Positions 1 to 11,200 of a stretch of 64,000 nt of DNA are shown here, one piece after another (within the stretch, counting starts at the first letter, position 1; each line of letters starts with the position of its first letter). A program made the translations under genes and the position numbers. The stretch comes from Pholiota molesta (Eukaryota; Basidiomycota; Agaricomycetes; Agaricales; Strophariaceae), in assembly GCA_014925825.1 (NCBI GenBank), contig JACGCK010000002.1, positions 124,001-188,000 of the forward strand, in the 5' to 3' direction. The notes beneath the pieces were generated by a model. That model saw only the letters and a program-made list of their open reading frames with translations, had not been told where the DNA came from and searched no databases.

Positions 1-1
1 G

Positions 2-166
2 AGACGCAAGGCTGAAGCCAGAATGGAACTTGTTCCTCTCCTCGCAGAAGTCTCCAGGGAGCTCGAGGATGTCCTAGAAGAAATCGAAGACGACGAGTCG
101 GATGATGCTGTTTCAGGCTTTGACTTTGATGATCAGCTTGAACCCCAGTACATTGATCTGGATTAG
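2..166 (+). CDS. 3' end of an unidentified gene (partial)
   Basis: The frame is open from the window edge to a TAG at 164-166 and encodes the last 54 residues of a protein. The tail is highly acidic, with Glu/Asp-rich runs such as EDVLEEIEDDESDD, and ends in ...QYIDLD. There is no recognisable domain, so I assign no function. The start lies outside the window. The downstream neighbour is on the opposite strand and converges on it, leaving about 176 bp for both 3' ends. Confidence 0.55.
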   Translation, partial: RRKAEARMELVPLLAEVSRELEDVLEEIEDDESDDAVSGFDFDDQLEPQYIDLD

Positions 167-342
167 AATCACTAATAAATTTCGTCGGATGACGAAATGG
201 AAGAATAAATAAATTCGAGAAACAAATGCATGGTGAATTATCTAAGTACATGAGCGTCTGAGCGGATAAAAGATATTTGGACTGTAGGGCACAAGCGTAA
301 CAAACCTGTGGTCCGAACGTACTTAGCTGATTAGAGGCTTGA

Positions 343-1164
343 TTATACAGATTGGTATGCTCCAGGAGCAGAAGGTAAATCTGCTGGGGGAGCCGACTTC
401 TGAGGTACGGCGGGTCCAGCCCTAACATTGCGAACAAAGGCATCGTCATCAACAGTCTGATATCCTTCCCGTCCACCGGAGGTAAAACCACCAGGCATTG
501 ACCAGACTGCGGAAGGTTGACATATCGAAATTCGACTAATAAGACACACGCAGCAAATGATTGCACCTGAGAGGCACTCACCAGTAGGTCCGCCCAAATT
601 GGCAGCTCCAAGCCCTCCAAACTGACTACCGCGTTGCCTGAGCGCATTGACAAAGGCGAGAAGTGTAGGTAGCTGTGTCGTGAAATTATATGTTCAGATG
701 AGGGTTTTTAATGTGGAAGAGGTACGCACCTTCAAAAGGAGAAGACAAACGCTGAGAAATTTAAAGAGTCCATGTTGCTTATTTACGATCATCCATATGA
801 TATCAAACACGGTGGATGCTCCCAAAAGGCCGGTAAACTGGATTCAAGCCACCACAGAAAGAACGGATGTATAACGGGTTTCGTCAATGCAATGCAAGGT
901 ATCCCAGGTTGCACTCACGATTTGCAGTGACTGGCTCGCTTCTGTTGCTTCCTGTGCATAGCAGCCGAAGAGAAATATGGGAAGATTGTATGGCGGGGTA
1001 GCAGCAAGTGAAAGCAAGAATGAGAGACCCTGCAAGATACCGCGTAAGCTCATCATGAATCCCAACGAAAATATTCTTGGCCCCTCTAAAGCGTTCCAGG
1101 AATTACGACGTACCGTTCCTGCTAAGACGAGTTTGGATGGGTCTAGTGTCTGAACGAAGTCCAT
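343..1164 (-). CDS. AGTRAP-like small membrane protein
   Basis: Five exons are joined by clean GT-AG introns (for example 918-838, donor GTGAGT, acceptor CCAG). The start is taken at 1164 because the upstream in-frame ATG at 1296 would run far into the divergent promoter. The protein has about four hydrophobic segments: GLSFLLSLAA, NLPIFLFGCYAQ, FTGLLGASTVFDIIWMIV and FLSVCLLLLKLPTLLAFV. They are followed by a short soluble tail with a GYQTVDDDAF motif. Segment order, the FDI motif, the LLLK-to-hydrophilic transition (NALRQRG) and the YQT-acidic tail resemble the vertebrate angiotensin II receptor-associated protein family (PF06396). The cellular role in fungi is unknown to me; the family call rests on remembered similarity, not a search. 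It is divergent from DPH7 with 226 bp between start codons. Confidence 0.6.
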
Positions 1165-1390
1165 TTCCAAGCTTCCAGTTAGGATGTTGAATGGCGTGGT
1201 TTCTGAAAGAGAACGATTGGTGGTGGTCAAACGTTGACGTTGGGAAGTGTTCAACGACGTATGTACTGGCAGTACTGCCGCAGTCATGCACAACATTCGC
1301 GGCTATACGGGCCGCCCTCCACAACAACCAGTGAAATGTCCTGTAACATTGGACTACAGGAGACATATCCAGACATTCTTACAGTTACAA

Positions 1391-2935
1391 ATGCCTACCT
1401 TTGATACAGACTTCCCTGCGGATAGTCTCGAATTCTGTCCTCATGTTGATTATCAGGACATCTTTGTATGCGGAACGTACAAGCTTCTGGATCAGCCATC
1501 GAACTCCAAATCTGAAGATGATTTGTCTGCTACTTCGGAAAGCAAGGATACTGTAAATGGCCCTCAAACTCGGAGAGGGAAATGTCTCGTATTTCGCATT
1601 ACACCGAACTCGGGAGATGAATTATCTTTGTGTGTTGCATCTAGCATCTGGCTTATTCTCGTGCAATCTCAATTTTTTTATCGCTGCCTATGTCAGTCAA
1701 CAGATACAGACATTCAATCTCCCTGCGATCCTGGATATGAAGTGGTATGTCGGACTCAATCCTGGATTATAAAATCAACTCAACGAAGCGGAAAGGTGCC
1801 ACAGATCAAGCTTCACCCCGCCCACCTTAGCTATAGCCGATTCCGAAGGGAGCATTACAATCCATGAATGGAGAGAGGTCAACATTCGGCAACATATAGA
1901 TGTTCTTTGAAGATCGAGTTTTTAAAACGTTTTTGTGCAGCAATCCCTGATACAAACTAACGCCGTCCGATGTGCACCTTCCGATACCCTGGTGCTTTCC
2001 ATTGACTGGTCCAATAGGCGTCAACAGGAAGCGTAAGTCAAAATAAATTCCTGTAACGATTTAATCTGTTAATCTTTTTTTTAAAATTATCAGTTCCCCC
2101 GGTTCCCTCGTTGCATCGTTATCAAACGGCTCCTTGTGCATCCTCAGACCCACAGAAAGCTCCAGCCTAGCAATTACCGATACATGGCTTGCGCACGATT
2201 ATGAACCCTGGGTCGCCACTTGGAACTACTGGGATACTAGTATCATATACTCAGGTGAGCAATTTCCTTAATGTATTTGCAGTTAGGCGCCCACTTGAGT
2301 CATTTTTGCACTGTTACTTAGGCGGCGATGATTTAAAGTTGAAGGCATGGGATGTCCGGCAAGGGTTTGAAAACCCGACATTCGTCAATAAAAGGTTCCG
2401 AGTGTATATTCGTAGTGTTTTTGAATATTCCTGCTAATAACAGAATCAAAACAGATTCGACGCAGGAGTTACGTCAATCCAAAATCATCCCCATGTCGAA
2501 ACCCTATTGGCAGTCGGAAGGTAAATTCACCTCAAGGCGAACGCTATCTCAACATTCATCTACTGCCCGGTTCTATACAGTTACAACAACACCGTGAAAT
2601 TATTCGACACGCGTAAATTAACCTCCGCAATCACAGAAGTAGATGTCGGTGGCGGTGCATGGCGCATAAAATGGCATCCCTCTTCAGAACGCAGGAATGA
2701 CCTCCTCATCGCCTCTATGCATGACGGCTTCAAGGTCATACGTTTTGAACCCGGAAACGACAAAACCGACTGGACAAGCTTCGTCGGCTCCTCTCAAATC
2801 ATAAACCGGAACGATGATCACGAGTCTATGGCATATGGCGCGGATTGGGCGTACAGCGGCCCACTTGCGAATGGTAGTACCATCATTGGAGGATGCTCTT
2901 TTTATGACCATAAAATGTCCATTTGGTCGGCATGA
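1391..2935 (+). CDS. DPH7: Diphthine methylesterase (DPH7/WDR85/Rrt2)
   Basis: WD40-repeat protein of the DPH7 family, which acts in the last steps of diphthamide synthesis on elongation factor 2 by demethylating methylated diphthine. Diagnostic pieces are the N-terminal DYQDIFVCGTYKLLD, the split motif NLPAILDMKW|CHRS rebuilt across an intron whose acceptor is cggaaag, then LAIADSEGSITIHEW. The C-terminal block has KLFDTRKL, GGGAWRIKWHP and LIASMHDGFKV. The start at 1391 (MPTFDTDFPADSLEFCP) fits the short N-terminus usual for the family; an earlier in-frame ATG at 1247 falls in the divergent promoter. Several introns of about 45-70 nt interrupt it. It converges on the TMEM135-like gene 153 bp downstream. 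Confidence 0.85.
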
Positions 2936-3088
2936 TGATTATATGTGCTAGAAGATGAACAAAAATGCTGAAAAGGGTACACATAAACACAGAAATTCGA
3001 TCGTATCTAAACTGATACACATAAAAGCAGGATTCTAAAATCAGACTGAACCTCCTAAATACTGAAGCCGACTGGGGTATATGGCTAA

Positions 3089-5392
3089 TTAGATTGTTTT
3101 ACGGGTATATGAGCGCGACTCCTCGTTATTGAACTTTGACAAGTCAGAGTCCACAAAAGGAGTAGAAGGCAAGCTAGGTGTTGGGGGCATGCTTGGGTCG
3201 CGTCGTTTGCGCTTCCAGAATCCAGCATTGGGGCCATTGGTCACAAACGCTAGGGTCCAACGCGATAGTCCGCGAAGTGAGTCTGGGCGATGAGTTGCAG
3301 CAGTCAGGAGCGCCGAAAAAGAAAGAACAAATGCTAATCTGAAGAGAACAAAGAAAGGTGAAAAGCGCAATGTCATTCAGCGTCTGTTGCTCACAAATAA
3401 CCAAAGAAATGACAAAAGCTTGAACATACCGCTCAGCCAACCTGATACCTCTGTTCCCAGTCTTCACCAATTTATCGGGCAAGATCGAGCGAATGGCGCG
3501 CGGAAGAACGTACAGCGCCATCTCCCCGCGTCTGCGCCCGTTCTCGACCCAGATACTGCTCCCGCACATCAGGCATCCCGCCATAACGCACCCATAGGGT
3601 CCATCCCAGAAATCATGCGAGATGAAGGGGAGGAACCGGGCAGCCACGAGCGTGCGCGTCAGGCATACGGCGTACCAATAAAGCCCGATGAACGAGGACA
3701 AAAATGCGGCGCTCCGCAGGGCGCCAAAAAGCGTCTCGAATAGGCGGTGGGGCCGCAAGAGTACGTGCGCCCTTGTTAAAAGGACTGGGACGAAGTGGAC
3801 CTAAGTCGATAATTTAGGTTTAACGATGCCAACACGAGAGGCAAAGGGATATGGCGAGATACGAACAGGAAGGTATATGGCCAGTGCATCCATGAAGCCC
3901 TTGAGCGTTCGCAGACCCGCATTCGCAGTGCAGCTGCTTTCGAGCCCCAGGGCGGAGCCCACTTCCCGGTGCAGCAGTTCGCAAGGGATGCCGCCGACAC
4001 CTGGCCGGTTGGTGACACCGAGCTTCTTCCATGCCTCGTCAGCAATGGCGCCCCCGTAGGCTGGTACCACACTGGGGTCACCCCATGCAGGAGGCAGGCC
4101 TGTATTTAGGGCGCTGTCTTGCAGGAGCTGCTTGTGGTGAACCGAGCCGGATATGTAGGACCAGGAGCCGTCCCGGATGCGTTGGAGGACGGTAATAATT
4201 CGATGGTCGAGTCCAGCAAGTGTGTTGATCCATTTCACGTACGAGCGCGGTAATCTAAGGGGCATTTAACAAACAGTGTTCGGCGGTAAAAATAACACAA
4301 CATATGATTGATACCTTTGAGGCTCGTAGAAAAAACACCACATTATCCTGTGAACGAATGTTAAGAACCAGATACTCTAGCGAAACAGGAATTATCATGA
4401 TCAAGTACGCACCGGGCACTACACGCCCAAAACACAAACGCATCCACTTGTGACGTCCACATTTGCCGCACCTTGTTCTCCCGCTTCACCTTCTCCCTCT
4501 CAAGCTTTTCATGCACCAACCTCAGCTCTGCCCCCGTTTGCCTCCCATCTCCTAACCCGATCCCCATTTCCGTCAGCGCAGGCACAGGCTTCTGCAGTAT
4601 AAACGCCTGCACTATCGAGTCCACCGCTCGCACGACGAGCAGCAGCGTCAGGTCTAGAGTCGGCGACGTGAGGTCCACCGCACGCGGCAGAGCAGACGTA
4701 ATGGGACTGTGCCGTGAGGCCCGGAGGCGTGCGGTGCGCTCGCGCCCTGTTTGGAGGAGGACGATGGCGACGGCCGCGGAGAGGGCGTTTGAGAGGAAGC
4801 TCTGCTGCCCAGGCGACAGCGCCAGGAGCGTGTTTCGGAGCACACCGAAGGTGTTCGTCAGCGCGCGCTGCCCGGCGAGGCTTGCATAGGAATATAGAGG
4901 GGATTTATTCCGTGCCTGGGCCGCCTCCTCCTTCATCCCAATGTGTACTCGCTCCTTCTGTCCAACCACAGCTAGGAAAGCCCATAGATACCGCCGGAGC
5001 GCGGCGCCGCCCGCGACAGCGAGCGTAATCGCAAACGCAAAACCGTCATGCCCAAGCTCGCGCCTGAGCACTCTCCGCAGCACGCCACCATTGATCTTTT
5101 CATTAGTTTTAGGTTGCACGAGCGCGACGACGAAGGGAACGAGCGAGGGTCCGAGGGAAAGGGAGAGCGCGAGCGCGTAGGTGCGCAGGGCGATCTGCGC
5201 GGGGTGCGTGGGGTCGTCGGAAAGTGTAGGAATGTGGTCGAGCCAGGTGGTGGGCTGGCGTTGGGGTAAGGGAGGAAGGGTGGTCGATCGGGGTGGTGGT
5301 GGTAGTAGTGGTCCGAGAGGTGAAACTAGTGTTGATGGTGCCGCTGGCGATGAAGCAGGCTCATCTGGCAACGGATTGCTTTTGCTAGGCAT
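3089..5392 (-). CDS. TMEM135-like multi-pass membrane protein
   Basis: The start MPSKSNPLP at 5392 opens a Pro-rich cytosolic N-terminus of about 60 residues. Long hydrophobic segments follow (ALALSLSLGPSLVPFVVALV, ITLAVAGGAALRRYLWAF). After an intron near 4265-4360 comes a Cys-rich region with the IPCELLH motif and further membrane segments (FISHDFWDGPYGCVMAG, FFVLFRLAFVLSFSALL). This order matches fungal proteins related to TMEM135, a peroxisomal/mitochondrial membrane protein family with a Cys-rich N-terminal domain. In animals the family is linked to peroxisome and mitochondrial dynamics; its fungal role is not established to my knowledge. The C-terminus (KRKRRDPSMPPTPSLPS) is basic and Pro/Ser-rich. 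Introns near 3377-3430 and 3759-3800 are inferred from frame changes. Confidence 0.7.
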
Positions 5393-5787
5393 GAGAGGTG
5401 CACGCTGCGTTAGTTAGAGAGAAAATATTTCAGTGTCATGGCACGATCTAAAGCAAGAACGTATGATCGTGGTCTTCAACACAAAGCCATGTCCCAGGCA
5501 TCAATCTCATTTTGAATTATGTATTAAGAGCACCACACAACCATGTGATTTCCACTCACTTTTTATTTCATCCCGAACGAAAACATATTACTTTATGTAC
5601 AACTGCAAGAAAGCAAAATCCTCAAGGCTATTAGCAAATACGACGATACTGAAAACCGAAACCCAAAATTGATAATAGTAGAGGCCATGTAATGCCGGCA
5701 GGAAGGTATAGGGGCTCTCCGGATACTGATAGGGGTAAATAAAGTTAGGAAGTATATGTGTAACATCCCAAGGAATCGTATTCCACA
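5393..5787. other. Intergenic 395 bp, promoter of the TMEM135-like gene
   Basis: It lies between the stop of the dysferlin-domain gene and the start of the TMEM135-like gene, both on the minus strand. Only short unsupported open frames are present. I see no repeat or structured element. Confidence 0.5.
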
Positions 5788-7322
5788 TCAAGCTGTGTGC
5801 GTCACCTCAGCATTGTCTTTAGAAGAATTATCATCGGCTGAGTTGTTCGCTTCAAGCCTCTTTGGCCGAGTAGATGCGGACAACCCTTTGGAGCCAGCTT
5901 CGTCCAACGTACTGGCATAGCTCCAAAAGTCAACCTCGAGTGCCCCAAAGCCTAGTCCCAGCCCTGTGTTCAGCTCAGGCAGCATGCCTGCCTGGCCTAA
6001 GAGCTTCAGGAATTGTGCGCGCGAGTCAGGGAAGACAAAAAGGTGGAGCATATCTTGTCCCTACGTCATCCAAGTGAAATGCCTTGAGCAATAATCAACA
6101 AATGGCGGTCAGAGGGAACGTACATGTATCCTCAGAACACCTATAACATGGTCTCGAGGCGCGATTGACACATATTCTCTTGAGAGGATATCCGCGGCAG
6201 ATAATTCCGAAGGCAGAGGCTGACCATCCTCTGTCCATTGCTTTTCGCGCTTCTTGCCTTCGGCATTGGCGTTGAGAAACTTCTCCTTGTGTTCAGGATG
6301 ATAGAAGCCAAGCCACAACCTCCATAATTCTAGTTTTCTTCCGTCTCGTCCAAATTTCTTCATCAGAGAACGGCAACGCTGCCAATCCTCCTCAGGATTT
6401 CCCAACCACACTTCGTCCGGATTAATTTCATTCCAATTAACACCTGGTTCTGTCCGTTGTGTATTTACTGAAGGAGGCGTCGATACCATGGACAGCCGAT
6501 GCTTTGACTGGGCAAGCGATCCGTTGACGCTCGCAAGCGAAGACAAGGATCCCTCGATGTCCTTCGATTTTGGCTTCGCGGGGCGGACCATCAGGCGCAC
6601 CCACCTGCGGCGCCTGACCCAGCCGCCGGCGTTGAAGGAGCCGATCTGGGCGCGCCAGTGGTGGCGACGGAAAAACCAGTTGTACTCGAAGCCGTCATGC
6701 TGGACCTCGCCGGTGTCGGTGCGCATGTCGATCATCCAACAGCGCGAGACCCAGTGCCAGTTCCCGTCCGGGAGGAGGTAGTTGTCGAGAGTTACTGGGG
6801 GCTGATCTGCGCGTTTTTTAGAAGCATCAGGGAGTGTGAACGGAGAGGGGTCTGAGGGCAGGAGAGAAAGGCTGGAGTAGTAGGGTGTGGAGAACACAGT
6901 TATGCTATGGATGAGCGTTAGTGATAGTGAGGCGAGGTTATAGAGAGTCGGTCGACTCACCCTCTCTGGTTTTCATAGACAATGGCCCATTCATAGCGGT
7001 CTGTATATATGTCCTCGCCAGCGAGGGAGGAATTATCCAAATTGATAGGGGTGATGTCCAATGGGGCAAAGTCCTGCGCTGTGACAGGTGTGTGCTGCCC
7101 GGACGACGAGGGCGAGGTGGCTGCGGAGGTGTCTCTATCGTCAGGTAGACTAGATGACGAAGCAGAACGGCGAAGGCTGGGAAGCGAAAAAAGACGGGAG
7201 ATGCGGGATTTCTTGGTGAGGCGTTGGCGGGCGTGGGCTGCAACGTCTGGATCGTTGACGAGCGCGGGGGGCGGGGGCGGGGGGGCTGCGGGGGCGAAAG
7301 AGAGAGGGGAGGGGTCACTCAT
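5788..7322 (-). CDS. Peroxin/dysferlin-domain protein
   Basis: Three exons. The N-terminus (MSDPSPLSFAPAAPPPPPPA) is disordered and Ser/Pro-rich. A single dysferlin-type module then starts across the intron near 6960: DRYEWAIVYENQRG joined to ITVFSTPYYSSLSLLPSDP, later NWHWVSRCWMIDMRTD, GFEYNWFFRRHHWRA and WVRRRRWVRLMVRP. The WxW/YNWxFR/WVRRRRW pattern is that of DysF domains in the Pex24/Pex30 and TECPR1 group (PF06398). Residues after the module form a helical region ending in FPDSRAQFLKLLGQAG and an acidic tail. No strong transmembrane segment is visible, so this is not a full Pex30-type reticulon peroxin; it may resemble the single-domain Spo73-like class. It is divergent from HSCB with only 68 bp between start codons. 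Confidence 0.8.
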
Positions 7323-7390
7323 GGGAGGGAGAGCGAGGACATGATGGAGTCACTTCCCCATCGCAGTGCCATTTACGTCATGCGCCAATC

Positions 7391-8209
7391 ATGGCTCTCT
7401 TCCGCCCCCGCATTGCACTCCGCCCGTCGCTCGCCCCCACTCGAGCCCTGCTCCCCCGCCGCGCCCCTCTCATCGCGCGTTTCCAGAGCACCGCCCGCCC
7501 AACGACGCCCTGTCCCTCATGCGGCCGCCCGCTCGCATCAAATCTGCCCGCGTGCACCGCCTGCTGGTCCATCCACCCTCTGCCACCCAACGTCACCCAC
7601 CATGAACTGTTCGGGCTACCCGTTGACCCCAATCCGTTCGTGATAGACCTCCCACGATGAAGCAGCGCTTCCGGGAAGCGCAGGCCTCGTGCCATCCCGA
7701 TGCATGGGCTTCAAAATCATCCGTGCGTGCTCTCTGCCCCATTCCCGCGATGGAGGTTCGAATGACTCAGTGAATGTTCTAGAAAGAAGGCGATCTTGCG
7801 CACACGCTCTCGTCGCGTCTGAACGAGGCGTATCAGACGCTGTTGCACCCTCTGGCGCGTGCAGAATACGTTCTTGCCCAGAATGGCTACCAAATGTCTG
7901 AGAGCGACCAGGCAGAAGACATGGCGTTTATGGCGGAGATCATGGAGGCCAGAGAGGCTATCGACGACGCAACGTCTGAAAATGTCTACGCGGTTGAGGA
8001 AATCTTGGAGAGTAATGAAGGCATGTCATCGATCATTCCAATTGAAAGGATCTGAGTTTGAAATAGAAAACATCAAAGCGACTATCGAGCAGATTAGGAG
8101 GTTGGCTGAGATACAGCAGTGGACGGAGATGAAGGGGGCTACGATTAGACTACGGTACCTGGAAGGGATAAAAAGGGCGGCGTCGCGGTGGATAGACAAG
8201 CATACGTAG
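7391..8209 (+). CDS. HSCB: Mitochondrial Fe-S co-chaperone HscB/Jac1
   Basis: J-protein that hands the Isu scaffold to the mitochondrial Hsp70 for Fe-S cluster transfer. The N-terminus is an Arg/Ala-rich presequence (MALFRPRIALRPSLAPTRAL). A zinc-knuckle-like CPSCGRPL...CTACW pair follows, as in animal HSCB, then a J-domain with the essential HPD motif (SCHPDAW). The C-terminal HscB helical domain carries LHPLARAEYVLAQNGY and RLRYLEGIKRAA. The J-domain is continuous with family homologues, but the frame breaks at 7651-7656 (FVIDLP to TMKQRF). One extra base in the CCC run restores it, so this is probably a sequence error. An intron lies at about 7719-7785, and a second, unusually short 37-nt intron (8012-8048) is the best way to join EEILE to SEFEIEN. 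Confidence 0.85.
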
Positions 8210-8293
8210 CATGTTAGAGCACCGGAAATAGCCGAATTCCAAAATTTGACCTTGACCTTGCAAGTTGCAGTTGCCTACGAGCTTGCATCACGC

Positions 8294-11200
8294 ATGCGAC
8301 TGGCTCTCCTTCTCCGCACCAGGCGCAGCCTCCTCATGCAACCCGACCCCGCACAAAGGGCCCTCCATTCGCTTTCCCCAGCTGTACCCGTCAAGCGCGC
8401 CTTCTCCCAGCAGGCCACCGCCCTCGCCCGTGCACCACCCCCCAAAGTCGCCAGAACAGCAGACCGCTCAGGACGACCCTCCTCTTTCTCCTCCATCCGC
8501 ACTCCAGACATGGCTTCCCAGTCCTCCACTCGCAGGACCCCGCGCTCTGCAGAGGCCGGTCCGTCATCGGGCTCCAAGGGCTCCTCCAGGGGCATGCGCG
8601 GCAGCTTCAGGCGCGGCAAGAAGGCCCCGCCTGGCAAGGAGTCGCAGGGAGCGAAAAAGCTCCTTGAGGGCCCCCTGCATGACGAGAACTACATCCAGCA
8701 GGAGCACAAAAAGTCACCCTTTCCCCTCAAGTCCTTCATTCTGGAGGTACCGCGGAGCCATTTGAACAACTTTACCGCAACAGTTACAGGCAAGGTGCCC
8801 AACTACGTTACCGTACAAGGTACGTTGATGGTTGGAGACCGTAAAGTCACCGTAAACAGGCAAGTCGTCCGCCCTTCTTTCTCGAGTGTTTACCAACAAA
8901 CGTCGATGTAGAACTACCGTTGAAATCGACATCGAACCCCGCATCATTGGCATCGGCGACCATGCAGAAAAGAAGGAGTCTATTACTCTTGCAGCTCTCT
9001 CTGCATGTTATCAATTACAGGAATTGGGCGTTGTAAGTCTCCACACTTGATCAGCGCTTATCTTGCACAGCACCTCATCTTCCTTGCAGCTTGAGAATCC
9101 AAAAAAGATTATCAACAAGCTCCCAGAAAATGTTGTCAATGCCACGCTCTCAGACGGCACCGTAGTCACCTACGACCAGGCCCGCAGCTTTATGGACTAC
9201 TATTGCCGGCGGTACAAGTTTTCCGCGCCTGATATTGACTATGTCTTAAACCCGCAAGGTCGCTGGGAGGCCATAATGACCGTCGATGCTCGGCGGATCG
9301 GTTTGGGCTCTGGTATCAACAAGAAAGCAGCTCTGACATCTTGTTACTTGGATGTTACGAAATATCTGGAGAGCTGCGATCCCGACCTATGGAAAACCTA
9401 CGTCGAAGCCGCCAAGTCAGGCAAGGATCTCGGTCTTGCACCCAAGGTGTATTTCCAGGCAAGCCGCCGGCTCGAAGACGCCATCGGTGACTTGGTCGAC
9501 GATATCCGTCACTTGGCACTATACAAGAACCGCCCAATGAGAAATGCCATACACAGCGCAGATCTGACGCTGGCGAACGTAGGCAGCCAGCGCCCCTGGC
9601 GGCGATCGGCGAATCTTGAAGCAAAGTCGAAGCAGTTACTCAATCGCCGAAAGGCATATTTGGAGGACCCAAAGCTGGAGCAGATGCGGAATACGCGTAT
9701 GTCGCTGCCTGTGTATACACAGGCAAGAGAGGTTCTGGACCACATTGCCTCCAACGACGTCACCATTGTGATGGCTGCTACCGGTTCAGGAAAAACGACC
9801 CAAATCCCACAAATGATCTTGGATGACTATATTGACAAGGAACAGGGCGCCAAGTGCAATATCATCTGTACCCAGCCTCGTAGACTGGCGGCCATCAGTG
9901 TTGCGGACCGAGTGGCAAAGGAGAGAGGAGAGTCCCTGGGCCAGTCTATTGGTTATCATGTCCGTTTTGAATCCAAGCCCCCAGAAGACAACGGCTCGGT
10001 CACGTTCTGCACAATTGGTGTGTTCTTGAAGCAACTGCAGTCGGCGTTATCTGGTGAAGACCATAGGTATGCGTCTTTGGACGACATCACGCATGTCGTC
10101 GTTGACGAGGTGCACGAACGCGATGTCGACACGGACTTGCTCCTTGTGGTGCTCAAGCAGCTCCTGGCGCAGAAGAAAGCGAAGAACCAGCCATTGAAGA
10201 TCGTGCTTATGAGTGCGACCATCGACCCAACGCTCTTCCAGCAGTATTTCCCCGACGACGCCGGCAACCCTGCAAAGGTTATCAGCGTGCCCGGTCGCTC
10301 GTTCCCCGTAACGAAGCACTTCATGGATGAGTTTGTTCCGAAGCTCATCTCTCCATCGATGCATTGGGTGATGCAGCAGGAGAATGTGCAGAGGTATATA
10401 TACGCAGAGTTGGGTCCGGCTGTGGCGGCGAATCTAGGCGTCAGACCTCCAAATTCACAAGGGCGTGCGGATGAATTGGAGCTCCCATACGCACTCATCG
10501 CTGCGACCGTCTCACATGTGCTGGAAATCTCGGATGACGGGCATGTATTGGTGTTCCTTCCCGGCTGGCAGGAAATTGCGGCGACGCAGAAAATGCTCCA
10601 GTCGCCTTTGGGCCCTCTCAAGGTCAACTTCAACTCGAACAAATATTCACTGCATATCCTGCACTCGACTATTCCGCTTGCGGAGCAGCAGGCCATCTTT
10701 GAGCCGCCGCCGGCTGGTGTGCGCCGAGTCATCCTAGCGACAAACATCGCGGAGACGTCGGTTACTATTCCGGACGTGGTGTACGTTATTGATACGGCCA
10801 AGGTCAAGGAGCAGCGCTACGACCCGGATAGGCACATGTCGTCTCTGGTTTCTGCCTGGGTCGGGTCGTCGAACCTCAACCAGCGTGCTGGGCGTGCTGG
10901 GCGACACAGGTCAGGAGAGTATTATGGTATCCTTAGCGAGGCACACTCCCAGGCACTGGACGCGTACCAGATGGTCGAGATGAAGCGCACGGATCTCACT
11001 AACGTCGTCATGCATGTCAAGGCGTTGAACTTCAAGAATATGACTGTGGAGGAAGTCCTCGCGGCGGCCATCGAGCCTCCCGGCCCAGAACGTGTGTCGG
11101 CCGCAATGACGGATCTACAGATGGTCGGTGCGCTAGACGCGGAGAAGAACTTGACCTCGCTCGGCCGCGTGCTGCTGCAGCTCCCCGTGGACGTGCAGAT

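Noticed and set aside
836..866. In-frame TGA that seemed to break the AGTRAP-like gene
   Set aside because: It lies inside a GT-AG intron (minus strand 918-838, donor GTGAGT). Splicing joins SLQI to FTGLLGAS and restores family similarity.
1247..1390. Extending DPH7 upstream to the ATG at 1247
   Set aside because: The extra 48 residues are unlike the family and would occupy the divergent promoter; MPTFDTDF at 1391 fits better.
3826..4059. Plus-strand open frame of 77 codons opposite the TMEM135-like gene
   Set aside because: Antisense shadow of a strongly supported coding exon; no start context or domain of its own.
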